From Streptomyces sp. NBC_00708 (GTDB lineage Bacteria; Actinomycetota; Actinomycetes; Streptomycetales; Streptomycetaceae): DNA of 64,000 nt. Of this stretch, positions 40,752-49,647 are shown piece after piece; positions within the stretch are counted from its first letter, which is position 1; every line of letters starts with the position of its first letter. The stretch lies in assembly GCA_036226585.1 (NCBI GenBank), contig CP108999.1, forward strand, positions 62,001-126,000. The letters are read 5' to 3'. A program made the position numbers and the translations under genes. Below the pieces are notes generated by a model, which ran no database searches, had not been told where the DNA came from, and saw nothing but the letters and a program-made list of their open reading frames with translations.

Positions 40752-41057
40752 TCAGGGGCGCTTGAGAATGCTGTGGGTGCCGATGCGGCGCCAGGTGATG
40801 TGTCGAGAGCCAGGGTGGCGTGCAAGCCCGTACTCCCACGTAGCACGTCCCGCCGGACCGGCCCCCATGGACCAGCTGAGTTCAAGGATGCCCTCGGCGC
40901 ACTGCACGCGCTTCACGCGGAGGCCGGCGCGGAATCGGCCTGCGCGCAGGTCAGGAACAAAGGCGCGTCTGACGACGCGGCGGAAGGCAGCGCACTGCTC
41001 AGGTGTGAGGTGTTTCAGGTCGCTTTCGAAGGATGGAAGGCAGTCGTAGGTGAGCAT
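40752..41057 (-). CDS. RelE/ParE-superfamily toxin-like protein
   Basis: ATG 41057 follows TGGAGG; the longer upstream frame has no such site. The 101-residue product has FESDLKHLTPEQCAAFRRVV, LRAGRFRAGLRVKRVQ and, at the C-terminus, HITWRRIGTHSI, the order of RelE/HigB-type ribosome-dependent RNases with a conserved basic end. No antitoxin gene is evident on either side. The 327 bp upstream to 41384 contains a GC hairpin near 41078-41101 and no gene that can be supported. Confidence 0.7.
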   Translation of the reverse strand: MLTYDCLPSFESDLKHLTPEQCAAFRRVVRRAFVPDLRAGRFRAGLRVKRVQCAEGILELSWSMGAGPAGRATWEYGLARHPGSRHITWRRIGTHSILKRP

Positions 41058-41384
41058 GCTGAACCTCCAGGAACGACGAAGCCCCCGGCGGTCGCCAGGG
41101 GCGGTGTTCGTGACTGGTGAGGGAGTGAGAGACCTTGCTTGGTTGGACCAGCCAGTTGGCAGAGGAACGCGGCTTCGTGTCTGGGCTACGAACGGACCAG
41201 TCAGGCATCTACCGATTCGGCGCAGCCAGATGGCTATGAATCGCATGCAGAACTACTCAACGAATGGCTCACGCGCGATGAAGGAACAGGAACAGGGCCG
41301 CTTCCGGTCACCGTTCGCTGACGATCTGCTGGTCGTCAGCCAGCAGCACCACAGGCCGATCACGCCCCATGAGAGTGTGATCGG

Positions 41385-43043
41385 ATGATGCAGCTGACCC
41401 GCACTCACCGAGTCCTGATCGGTCTGGTCGTGGCCGGGGCGGTTCTGATCGCTGCGATCGGCTTTGCCGGTTCGTACGCGGCGGTGCGTGAGCTGGCCCT
41501 GAGCAAGGGGTTCGGGGACTTCTCGTTGGTCTTCCCGATCGGCATCGACGCGGGCATCTGCGTCCTGCTGGCGCTGGACCTGCTGCTGACCTGGCTGCGC
41601 ATCCCGTTCCCGCTGCTGCGCCAGACCGCCTGGCTGCTGACGGCCGCGACGATCGCGTTCAACGGTGCCGCCGCCTGGCCCGACCCGCTCGGTGTCGGGA
41701 TGCACGCGGTCATCCCCGTTCTCTTCGTCGTCTCGGTCGAGGCCGCCCGCCACGCGGTGGGCCGGATCGCGGACATCACCGCCGACAAGCACATGGAGGG
41801 CGTCCGCCTCACCCGGTGGCTGCTCTCCCCCGTCCCCACCTTCCGCCTCTGGCGCCGGATGAAGCTGTGGGAGCTGCGCAGCTACGAGCAGGTCATCAAG
41901 CTCGAACAGGACCGGCTGATCTACCAGGCCCGCCTCCAGGCCCGCTACGGCCGCACCTGGCGCCGCCGCGCCCCCGTCGAGTCCCTGATGCCGCTGCGCC
42001 TCGCGAAGTACGGCGTCCCGCTCGCCGAGACCGGCCCCGCGGGTCTGGCCGCCGCCGGCATCGAACCCGCACTGCTGCTGGCGGAGCCTCTCCAGCGTGC
42101 AGCCGATGACGGCCCGGTGAACGGCACCGGCCGTGCTCCGGTGGCGACGGCCGCGGCTGTTGCTGTCGAGGGCGGACGACCGGTTGATTCACCCGGCACC
42201 GAGCCCCGGGAGATCGAGGCCGGCGAGCCGACCGTGACGGACGAGCAGTCCGTGGCCGCAGGGGAGCAGGAGGACCAGTGGGCCGACCTGGTGCTGCCTG
42301 ACGTCGACTACCAGGACGCGGCCCGGGGATACCTCTCCCAGTTCGGCCGGCTGCCCGACGCGGTCGAGTTCAGCCGCTTCCTCGCCCACTACGGAGTCGT
42401 GGATCCTGCCACGGGCGACCCGCTTTCCGGGGAACCGCTGGAACCGATCCTGGCGGACGTCCGGGCCCATATGCAGGCCGTGCTGGAGCACGAGAGTGTC
42501 GACGACCGCTCGGCATTTCCGTCCGGTGGCGAGCACCGTGACGACGACGCCCGGGGTGTGGATGCCGGTCACGCCTCGGCGGCCGTGGCGCCCGACGAAG
42601 AGCCGGCACCCGAGTCCGACGAGTTCGACCAGGGCGGCGCCCTGTTCGAGGAAGACGGTGCGTGGAGCCACGCCGGGACGGCGGCCGACCGGACGGGCGG
42701 CACCTCACGGATCACCGCACAGGTGAGGATCCCGGCCCCGGCCGAGAGCCCCGAGCAGACGCGCGACGTACTCCCGGAGCCTGAGCCCGGCGAGCCGGCC
42801 GAGGCGGACGTGCCCGGCTCCGGTGACGGGCGGGAGGAGGAGCCAGCGGCGCCTCTCATGGGGCCGGCTCTCGTGGAGCACCACTACCGGGCGCTGTCGC
42901 CGCAGGAGCAGCAGCGGTCCGCGAACGCCCTCGCGCCGGTGCTCGCTGAGAAGACCGGATACGCGGTCGGGACCGTCCGTAAGTACATCGGTCAGATCAA
43001 GCGTGGCGATGCCGCCGCCGTGTCGAGCACGATCCAGGGCTGA
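41385..43043 (+). CDS. DUF2637 (Spd-like) membrane protein with C-terminal HTH
   Basis: Four membrane segments in the first 140 residues (LIGLVVAGAVLIAAIGFAGS; DFSLVFPIGIDAGICVLLAL) match DUF2637, a family of Streptomyces plasmid spread and transfer proteins. An amphipathic coiled region and an acidic disordered middle follow. The C-terminus (EQQRSANALAPVLAEKTGYA then VGTVRKYIGQIKRG) looks like a winged helix that could bind DNA. Two adjacent ATGs start it. It converges on the LysM-BTAD gene across a repeat-rich gap. Confidence 0.8.
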   Translation: MMQLTRTHRVLIGLVVAGAVLIAAIGFAGSYAAVRELALSKGFGDFSLVFPIGIDAGICVLLALDLLLTWLRIPFPLLRQTAWLLTAATIAFNGAAAWPDPLGVGMHAVIPVLFVVSVEAARHAVGRIADITADKHMEGVRLTRWLLSPVPTFRLWRRMKLWELRSYEQVIKLEQDRLIYQARLQARYGRTWRRRAPVESLMPLRLAKYGVPLAETGPAGLAAAGIEPALLLAEPLQRAADDGPVNGTGRAPVATAAAVAVEGGRPVDSPGTEPREIEAGEPTVTDEQSVAAGEQEDQWADLVLPDVDYQDAARGYLSQFGRLPDAVEFSRFLAHYGVVDPATGDPLSGEPLEPILADVRAHMQAVLEHESVDDRSAFPSGGEHRDDDARGVDAGHASAAVAPDEEPAPESDEFDQGGALFEEDGAWSHAGTAADRTGGTSRITAQVRIPAPAESPEQTRDVLPEPEPGEPAEADVPGSGDGREEEPAAPLMGPALVEHHYRALSPQEQQRSANALAPVLAEKTGYAVGTVRKYIGQIKRGDAAAVSSTIQG

Positions 43044-43588
43044 GAATTCCAACGCTCGGGTGGGCGTTCCAACGCGGTTGGAATAGCCCCGCCGTCGGCC
43101 GCCTGAGCGAAGTTCGGGCCGCACCCCATGGCGTTCCAACGGGGGTCCGCCGCGCCGCCGCCCCTCCACCACGGACGAGCCTCGAGGAGCGGTTCCAGAC
43201 TTCTGACAGCCGATGACCCATGATCCGGACTGGGACACGGCGCGAGGAACCGGACGTGCTTGGAATCTGCGCTGACTTGGAATCGTTCAGTTGGAAAACG
43301 CTCTGACCTGCAATTTTCCAACTGGGTCAGCGTTTGGGTCAGCGGTGGGTCAGCGTTCGGGTCAGCGCTGACCCACCCCCCCCGGGCAAGTCGAGTCATG
43401 CCGGATGCGCTGACCCGGGCTCCGCAGGAACGGCGAGCGTGCGCCGCGGGGTGAGTGGAACGCGTTGGAATCGGCGACGCCGGAGGGTTGGCCGGCACAG
43501 ACTTCGGCCCGGGTTGGAATGCTGCGGGGAACAGGTGCAGTGCCCCGTGCAGGATTCCAACCCGGGCCGAAGTCGAGTCAGCGGCGGG
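43044..43588. repeat. Repeat-rich noncoding region between convergent genes
   Basis: About a dozen copies of TTCCAAC/GTTGGAA lie in both orientations across the region, with several TTGGAAT variants around 43260-43320. Four direct GGGTCAGCG-type repeats fill 43321-43376. No reading frame has a supported start. Because both neighbours end here, ordinary promoters are not expected; an origin or transfer locus is possible. Confidence 0.7.
43500..43574. repeat. 21-bp perfect inverted repeat
   Basis: GACTTCGGCCCGGGTTGGAA followed by T (43500-43520) and its exact complement (43554-43574) flank a 33-bp centre. The hairpin lies just past the end of the minus-strand LysM-BTAD gene, so it may also terminate transcription. 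Confidence 0.7.
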
Positions 43589-46500
43589 TCAGTGGGACGA
43601 TTCCAACTCTTGCAGCAGCTCTTCCGTGGCCTCCTCCACAGCGGTTCCGAGGTCCAGCACGAGCGCGTCCAGCTCCCGGACTTCGGCCGCGAGCTCGTCG
43701 AACTGGCCGAGCATGGCCAGTGCCCGGAACTTGTGCCGCCACAGGCATTCCATCTCCCGTGCCGCGTCGAGGCCGCGCGCGACCGCCCATAGCGCACCCC
43801 GGGCATCACCCAGCTTCAGGCACCGGTCGGCCAGGTCGTCCGCGGCGTCCACGATGGCGGAGACCATGTCCTGGCACAGAGGCTCGGCCCACGTGTAGCG
43901 GCGGGCCGGGATCCCCGCGAAGGGCCGGCCCCGGACGAGGGTCAGCGCCTGACGGAGCAGCCGCTGAGCGTCGGCACCGTCGGCGCGGTGGCTCTCCTGG
44001 ACCAGGCGCTCGAACTCGGCCCAGTCGCATCGCACGCCGCTCAGCCGGTAGAGCTTGTCCGCCTGCTGGTTCATATGAGGCAAGTACAAGGTGGTGGGGT
44101 CGGCCGGGTTGGCGGCGCCGAGCCACTTGCGGACGCCCCCCATGCGGGAGTTGCGGGTGTCGCGGGTGACGCGACCGGAAGGAGCGATCACTTCGTCGAG
44201 CTGGTGGCTGGTGGCACCAGGGTGGAGGGCCAGCCACGCGGTCAGTTCCAGGGCGAGGGTGCGCCGGTTCGACGCGACGGAACCCCTCGCGCCCTTCAGC
44301 TCCACCGGCCCGAGAACACAGACCAGCGGGCTCGACTCGCCCTCGGCGTCGACGCAGACGTCGTCGACGGAGGCCTGGGCGGGGATGTCGTCCTGCGGGA
44401 GCCGGACGCTGACCTTGGATGCGGAGACGAGTGCGGGCACGACGTCGCCTGGCGACGAGGCCGCCGCCACGCGCTGACCCAGAGGGGCAACCGGGGCCGG
44501 CTCCTGATCGACAGATCGGCCCTCGCCGACGGGGCGCTCCCCGGGTTCGTCGTCCAGATCCGCGAGTCCGACCAGGAGACCCGGCCCCCGCACACCCTCG
44601 CCCAAGCCGCTGACACCCGCTGGGGCGGTGCCCGCTTCCGTGCGCGCCGGCTCTTCGTCGTAGTAGGACACAGACGGCACCGCAGGCTGCGCCTCCGGCT
44701 CCTCCTCGTAGTACGTCCAAGCTGGGGCAGCAGGTTCCGTAGCCGCCGGCTGAGGGCCGGGGTGGTCGGTAGGGGAGTCCGCGGTGAGTCCGAGCTCCAG
44801 GACGTCGACGTACTCCTCTTCCGTGACGGTGACCAGCTCGACCCGCACTCCGCTGCCCGGGACGGTCACCTCTCCGGCGTCCGTGTCCACGCACCACACC
44901 CCGTCCCTGTCCGGGGCAACGGTGCTGCTGGTGACGATCGCCATCGCGGACCGCACCGGCGCCTCCAGCACCTGCCACAGCCGCCCCTGGCTCCGCTCCG
45001 CGTCCGGGCACGTGTCGAGGTCCGCGAGTACGACCAGCGGCCACAGCTCCTCAACGAGGTCCTCGGATGCCCGAGCCACCGACAATGACCCTTCCTGCCC
45101 GAACCCTTCCAGGACCTGCTGCTGCCCGGCCTGGTGCTGCTCCAGCACCCGCACAGCGTCGCCGAGATCGGGGTAGGGGGTGACCCGGTTGCCGTCCAGC
45201 ATGGACAGACCGGGAGCGGTGTCCTCCCCGGCGACGGCGATCTCGATCTGCTCGGCCAGCGGGGTCAGCGCCAGCGACAGAGCCAACGTCCGCAACAGCG
45301 CCAAGCGCCCGGTACCGGTCAGGTGCAGGGCACCGACGTGCTCCAGGTCGACGAGCACGATCGCACCGTCCTCGTCCTCGCCCAGGACTGCCAGCGCCGG
45401 GAACGGCGGGTCGACCTCCCGCAGCTCCTCAGCCGGCAGCAGCTCCCGTGTCCCGGCCGGGCACCACCACTGCCCCGTGTGATCCGGGACGGCGGTGAAC
45501 GGCGCTACCGGTGGTACCGCGTCGGCGAGGTGCAGACGCACGCCCCTCGCCCCGAGCTGCACCGTGGTGATCTCGGGCAGCGGCCGCCCCTCCTGGGCCA
45601 GGTGCAGCGCAGCCGTGCGCAACGCACCCGCCAACAGACCCAGTTCCACACCCGCATCCACACTGCGCATGGCCCGCTCGGTCTCTGCGCTGCGCCCGGA
45701 AGGCATGGCAATGCGGTGACCGCGGCGCCGCCGGCGCTGCTGCATCGTGCGGCGGTAGGCCAGCGACCCCACCAGCCCTGCTGCCAGGATTCCGGTCGCG
45801 GCCAGGCCGATCACCCCGGCCCGCGACCCGGACGACGCCGCCTCGCGCTCACCGGCCGACGCAGCCGATGCCGTCGGCGCCGTGGGTTCGGCGGGAACCG
45901 AAGCCGAAGACGTCGCACCGGTCTCCGGCTCCGCAGACGTCGAGGCCTCCCGGTGAGTAGCCGCTGACCCGGTCGACTCCGGAGCCGCAGTACGCGCCTC
46001 GGCAGCACCTGCCCCGAGCTCCGCCTGCTCCTCCCGGTCCTGCTGCTGAGCGTCGGGCGCCGGGCTGGCATCGTCCTCCTTGTCCTGCGCCTCCTGGTGC
46101 TCGTTCTTCTCCGGCGCGGCCGGGCGGTCGTTGTCCGGTGTTGCGCGGTGAGTGTCGCGCGGTGCCGCCGGATGGTCCGTGTCCGTGCCCGGCCGCGGCT
46201 GCTGACCCCCTGTCGGCAGGGTGAGTTCCTGCCCGGGGTAGATCCGGTCCGGATCGGTGAATGTGTGCCCGTACGGCTGCTGACTGCCCTTGTTCGCCTC
46301 GTAGAGCTCGGGCCACCGGTCACCGTCCCCGAGCTCGCTGTCCGCGATGCTGGAGAGGTTGTCGCCCGCCCGGACCGTGTAGGAAGCCGTTGCCTCCTTC
46401 TTCTTGTCGCCCTGCGGGTGGATCGTGCTGGTGGGGCCCGTGAGTGCTTCTGTGGTGGAGACAGTGTCGGTGGTGACGGGGAGACGGGCATCGTTTGGCA

Positions 46501-47131
46501 GGGTCAGGACGGCGCCCTGGGGGAGGTACTGGTCGCCGGCGACGAGTTCGGGGATGTCGGGGTTGAGGGCGGCGATGTCCTTCCAGCGCGGTCCGCTGCC
46601 GAGATAAGTCTGTGCGAGTTCCCACGGCGATTCGGTGGCGGAAGTGACGGTGTGCCGCAGCTTCGCAGTGCCTGCGGCTGCCTGCGTTTCGTGGGTGGCT
46701 CCGTTGCCCTGGCCGACGGTGTGGGTCACGGTTGCGGCGACGGCGGGTGTGACCGTGGCAGCGGAGGCGGCGGTCGGGGCGAGGAGTACGATGCCGCCGA
46801 TCAGGAAGCTCGCGAGGGACTGCATGCCGCCCAGGCCCCGGATGCGGGGGGCGGACCGACGGCGCAGTACCGCGACGAGTTCCACCAGGACGGAGAAGGC
46901 GAATGCCGCCCAGGCCGCCCAGCCGATGCAGGTCAGGACGACGAGGAACAGTGAACCGTCGTCCTGCTGGGTGAGCAGCTTGGTGCCGCCGGAGAGTTCG
47001 GTGGGCTGGTGGCCCACGGCGAGCAGCAGGTAGGGGGCGCCGACGACCAGGGCCGCCAGGAGCGACAGGCCGAGCAGCGCCCGCAGCACGGTGCCGACGG
47101 TGCGCAGCGGGGCGGGGGAGCGGTTGGCCAT
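43589..47131 (-). CDS. LysM and BTAD-domain membrane protein of the Tad locus
   Basis: A 1180-residue protein starting at ATG 47131. Two or three N-terminal membrane segments lie within about residues 10-125. Two LysM modules follow (about 150-205, SPWELAQTYLGSGPRWKDIA; about 240-300, YTVRAGDNLSSIADSELGDG), then a disordered Pro/Glu region and another membrane segment (VIGLAATGILAAGLVGSLAY). After a large domain rich in beta strands comes a C-terminal winged helix and BTAD helical repeats. Such proteins accompany Tad loci in actinobacteria and may link wall, secretion and regulation. It lies eight bases after the previous gene. Confidence 0.8.
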   Translation of the reverse strand: MANRSPAPLRTVGTVLRALLGLSLLAALVVGAPYLLLAVGHQPTELSGGTKLLTQQDDGSLFLVVLTCIGWAAWAAFAFSVLVELVAVLRRRSAPRIRGLGGMQSLASFLIGGIVLLAPTAASAATVTPAVAATVTHTVGQGNGATHETQAAAGTAKLRHTVTSATESPWELAQTYLGSGPRWKDIAALNPDIPELVAGDQYLPQGAVLTLPNDARLPVTTDTVSTTEALTGPTSTIHPQGDKKKEATASYTVRAGDNLSSIADSELGDGDRWPELYEANKGSQQPYGHTFTDPDRIYPGQELTLPTGGQQPRPGTDTDHPAAPRDTHRATPDNDRPAAPEKNEHQEAQDKEDDASPAPDAQQQDREEQAELGAGAAEARTAAPESTGSAATHREASTSAEPETGATSSASVPAEPTAPTASAASAGEREAASSGSRAGVIGLAATGILAAGLVGSLAYRRTMQQRRRRRGHRIAMPSGRSAETERAMRSVDAGVELGLLAGALRTAALHLAQEGRPLPEITTVQLGARGVRLHLADAVPPVAPFTAVPDHTGQWWCPAGTRELLPAEELREVDPPFPALAVLGEDEDGAIVLVDLEHVGALHLTGTGRLALLRTLALSLALTPLAEQIEIAVAGEDTAPGLSMLDGNRVTPYPDLGDAVRVLEQHQAGQQQVLEGFGQEGSLSVARASEDLVEELWPLVVLADLDTCPDAERSQGRLWQVLEAPVRSAMAIVTSSTVAPDRDGVWCVDTDAGEVTVPGSGVRVELVTVTEEEYVDVLELGLTADSPTDHPGPQPAATEPAAPAWTYYEEEPEAQPAVPSVSYYDEEPARTEAGTAPAGVSGLGEGVRGPGLLVGLADLDDEPGERPVGEGRSVDQEPAPVAPLGQRVAAASSPGDVVPALVSASKVSVRLPQDDIPAQASVDDVCVDAEGESSPLVCVLGPVELKGARGSVASNRRTLALELTAWLALHPGATSHQLDEVIAPSGRVTRDTRNSRMGGVRKWLGAANPADPTTLYLPHMNQQADKLYRLSGVRCDWAEFERLVQESHRADGADAQRLLRQALTLVRGRPFAGIPARRYTWAEPLCQDMVSAIVDAADDLADRCLKLGDARGALWAVARGLDAAREMECLWRHKFRALAMLGQFDELAAEVRELDALVLDLGTAVEEATEELLQELESSH

Positions 47132-47139
47132 GGGGTGGC

Positions 47140-47601
47140 TCAGCCTCCAGCTTGGGTCTGCAGGTGGGCTTTCGCGGTGCCGGTGACATGGATGGTTCCC
47201 ACGCCGACGAGCTGCGCGAAGTACGTGTTGTAGGTGTCGTGCACGGTGACGGTCAGGCTCTGTCCGTTGTCGGTGATCTGCACGTCGCCCTGAACACCAG
47301 CAGTGGCGAGGTAGTCCTGGGCTGCGCCGGCGGCGGCATCGGGATCGATCGTGATGGCGGTTCCCTCGACGGCCTGGGCGGGGTCGAGCTGCTGTCCGGC
47401 GGTGCGGGCGGCTTCCTGGGCCAGCGACGTTGCCCGGTTCCCGGCGTTCAGCGCGCCGCCGCCGTCGACGAGCAGTCCCATCACCATCAGGATCGCGAGC
47501 GAGGCCAGGGCGAAGAACAGGGACATGGACCCCCGGTCCCGGTGGCGGGCGGACCTGGCCGCGCGCCACCGCTCTGGGAGTCGGCGGAGAGGCGAGTTCA
47601 C
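47140..47601 (-). CDS. TadG-like pseudopilin / pilus assembly protein
   Basis: GTG 47601 overlaps the previous stop (GTGA). The product has a basic N-terminus RHRDRGS, then a prepilin-like hydrophobic helix (MSLFFALASLAILMVMGLLV) and DGGG, as in the TadG Flp-locus proteins. An Ala-rich helix and a beta domain (ITDNGQSLTVTVHDTYNTYF) follow. It would sit in the membrane with the body outside. Confidence 0.8.
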   Translation of the reverse strand: MNSPLRRLPERWRAARSARHRDRGSMSLFFALASLAILMVMGLLVDGGGALNAGNRATSLAQEAARTAGQQLDPAQAVEGTAITIDPDAAAGAAQDYLATAGVQGDVQITDNGQSLTVTVHDTYNTYFAQLVGVGTIHVTGTAKAHLQTQAGG

Positions 47602-48065
47602 TGGCGTCCCCGGTAGGTGTCGATGGGGCTGGACCACGACGCGGTCAGCGTCTTGGCGCCGGGAAGGCCGGGCAGCCCGATGTCGGAGAGGCTGGCGGTG
47701 CAGGCGACGGTGGCCGTCACGTTCGCCTCGGTGCCAAGGTCGAGGGCGTAGCCGCCGGTGTCGACCACCACACTGGAGGTACTGCATGTGATGCCCTCGC
47801 CTTGCAGGCTGCGGTCCGCGGCCGCCTGTGCCTGCGCCTGGGCGCTGCTGGCGTCACGCTCCAGGGATGCCGCTCGGGCCGCCGCACGGGCGGCGGAGTC
47901 GACGGCACCGTCGGCGTCGGTCACCCGACCGAACGCGATCATGAGCAGAATCAGTGCGATCATGACGGGCGCGAGGATCGCGGTCTCCACCGCGTACGAG
48001 CCCTGGTCTCCGCCTCGTATCCGGCTCGGCACCCGGAGTTCGCGGATACGGTCGCGGGGGGTCAC
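47598..48065 (-). CDS. TadE-like pseudopilin
   Basis: GTG 48065 overlaps the previous stop. GDQGSYAVETAILAPVMIAL is the TadE signature: a Gly cleavage region, a Glu five residues on, and a hydrophobic helix. The outside part has two Cys (CSTS; CTAS). A minor pilin of the Flp pilus. Confidence 0.85.
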   Translation of the reverse strand: MTPRDRIRELRVPSRIRGGDQGSYAVETAILAPVMIALILLMIAFGRVTDADGAVDSAARAAARAASLERDASSAQAQAQAAADRSLQGEGITCSTSSVVVDTGGYALDLGTEANVTATVACTASLSDIGLPGLPGAKTLTASWSSPIDTYRGRQ

Positions 48066-48490
48066 GGGTTGCTCCAGCGTTCGACGGGCCCGTCGGCGTG
48101 CTGAACGACGTCCAGCGTCAGCCCGGGGACGAGCGTGGCGACGCTGCCCCGCACGGTGATGCGGATCTCCTGGGCGTTGCTGCCGGCCGATGACACGCTC
48201 GCTCCTCGTACGCTGCCGCCGAACCGATGCAGGAAGTCCTGCGCCTGGGCGACACCGTCACCTTCGCCGGCGCCGAACTGGCGCCCGGCCTCCACGCCCT
48301 GACGGGCTGCGGACTGGGCGACTTTGCGTGCGTGGTAGTACAGGCCGACCTGGAGAGCGGTGAAGACCAGCGCGAGGACAACCACGGCCAGGACCGCGAA
48401 CTCCACACTCCCGAAGCCGTGATCGCCCCGGAGTCGGCGGTCATGCCGGTCTTCCCGGGCGGTCAGCCGGGCGTCTGGTGATCGGGGCAC
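48062..48490 (-). CDS. TadE/TadF-like pseudopilin
   Basis: GTG start at 48490. GDHGFGSVEFAVLAVVVLAL is again the pseudopilin pattern (Gly-Phe-Gly-Ser-Val-Glu). A helical stalk (ARKVAQSAARQGVEAGRQFG) and a beta domain follow. It forms an overlapping set with the two genes below. Confidence 0.85.
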   Translation of the reverse strand: MPRSPDARLTAREDRHDRRLRGDHGFGSVEFAVLAVVVLALVFTALQVGLYYHARKVAQSAARQGVEAGRQFGAGEGDGVAQAQDFLHRFGGSVRGASVSSAGSNAQEIRITVRGSVATLVPGLTLDVVQHADGPVERWSNP

Positions 48491-48539
48491 TGGCAGGGCT
48501 TCCTCCGACGTGGTGGCGGTGCTGGTTCGGGCAAGGCGG

Positions 48540-48728
48540 TCAGCCGCCGTTGATGATGCCGATCTTCTCCATGAGCTTGGTCCGGATCGCGAGGACCAGG
48601 AGGCCGGCGCCGACCAGCAGCGCGCCCGCGATCAGGGCGAGTTCGGCGGAGGTCTGCCCGGAGTCCTTGCCGGACTTCAGCGCCGCGTAGCGGCCGCGGA
48701 TCCACACGGTCAGGGTCTGGATGTCCAT
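48540..48728 (-). CDS. Flp-type major pilin
   Basis: A 62-residue protein with a basic N-terminus, SGQTSAELALIAGALLVGAG containing the conserved Ser-Ala-Glu at the start of the hydrophobic helix, and a short tail ending GG. Size and layout are those of Flp pilin prepilins. It lies directly after tadC in the operon. Confidence 0.8.
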   Translation of the reverse strand: MDIQTLTVWIRGRYAALKSGKDSGQTSAELALIAGALLVGAGLLVLAIRTKLMEKIGIINGG

Positions 48729-48744
48729 GAGTGCCTTCTCTTTC

Positions 48745-49647
48745 TCAGCTTCCGAGGATGGTGACGGTGACGGGGATCATGACGAAGGTGAGCATGAGGA
48801 TCACGCCGAAGGTGACCGGCAGGATCATGGCCGCGCTCGCAGCGTTGGCCTGTGCCTTCGCGTCCGACAGCAGGGCGATGCGCAGCTGGCGGGCCTGGGC
48901 CTGGAGGGTGGTGTAGACGGCCGCGCCGTCACCGGCCAGGGCAAGGGTGTCGGCGGGGCGGGAGAGCTCGGGAATGTCGAGTTCGTCGCCGAGCTGCTTG
49001 AGGGCGTCCCAGACCGTGATCCCGGAAAGGTCGGCCTGGTGGAAGACCTGCCGCATGCGGACGAAGATGAACCCGTCGCCGACTTCCGCGGTCTGGGTCA
49101 GTGCCTGGGCGGCTCCCGAGTTCGCGATGCGGGCCAGGGCCACGCGCTCCAGGTAGGAGGCCGCTGCGTGGCGGACGACGAGTCGGGCCGCTGCCGCGTC
49201 GCGGGCGACTTCCTTGACCGGCCAGAACCAGAACAGGCCGGCCATGGCGAGAGAGAACAGCACCGGGACCGCGAGCGGGAAGGGTGTGCCGGCCGCGGCC
49301 AGGAGCGCCTGGACCAGCTGCGGCAGCAGCAGCCCGTACACGGCGAACAGGAAGCGTTTGCCGAGGTGCGCGGCCGGACTGATCCGCAGCAGGTTCAAGT
49401 CCTTGACGGGCAGCGTGAGGCGTCCGCTGAACTCGCCGAGCAGCCGGGCGCCGACCCGTTCGCTCAGCGTTCCGCCACTCGTGGGCGCCGCCGCGGCCGA
49501 CAGGAGAGGACCTCCTGCGGTCTTGGAGGCGTCCAGCCGGTCGAGAACCGAGGACAGGTCCCGGCGGGCGGGCATGGCGGCTCGTACGGCGAGGCCGAGC
49601 AGGGCGCCGGCCGCGGCCGCCGGTACAACAGCCGTCATGGGGATCAT
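48745..49647 (-). CDS. tadC: TadC-like pilus inner-membrane platform protein
   Basis: A 300-residue protein with membrane segments near residues 5-22, 105-125, 130-147 and a C-terminal pair (MILPVTFGVILMLTFVMIPV). It has the T2SS-F core, LERVALARIANSGAAQALTQ with a following helical region. TadC works with TadB as the base of the pilus. Its ATG overlaps the tadB stop region. Confidence 0.85.
   Translation of the reverse strand: MIPMTAVVPAAAAGALLGLAVRAAMPARRDLSSVLDRLDASKTAGGPLLSAAAAPTSGGTLSERVGARLLGEFSGRLTLPVKDLNLLRISPAAHLGKRFLFAVYGLLLPQLVQALLAAAGTPFPLAVPVLFSLAMAGLFWFWPVKEVARDAAAARLVVRHAAASYLERVALARIANSGAAQALTQTAEVGDGFIFVRMRQVFHQADLSGITVWDALKQLGDELDIPELSRPADTLALAGDGAAVYTTLQAQARQLRIALLSDAKAQANAASAAMILPVTFGVILMLTFVMIPVTVTILGS

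Noticed and set aside
43321..43376. Four close direct repeats, CRISPR-like at first sight
   Set aside because: Units are about 9 bp with 4-6 bp gaps, far too short for repeats and spacers, and no cas gene is present.
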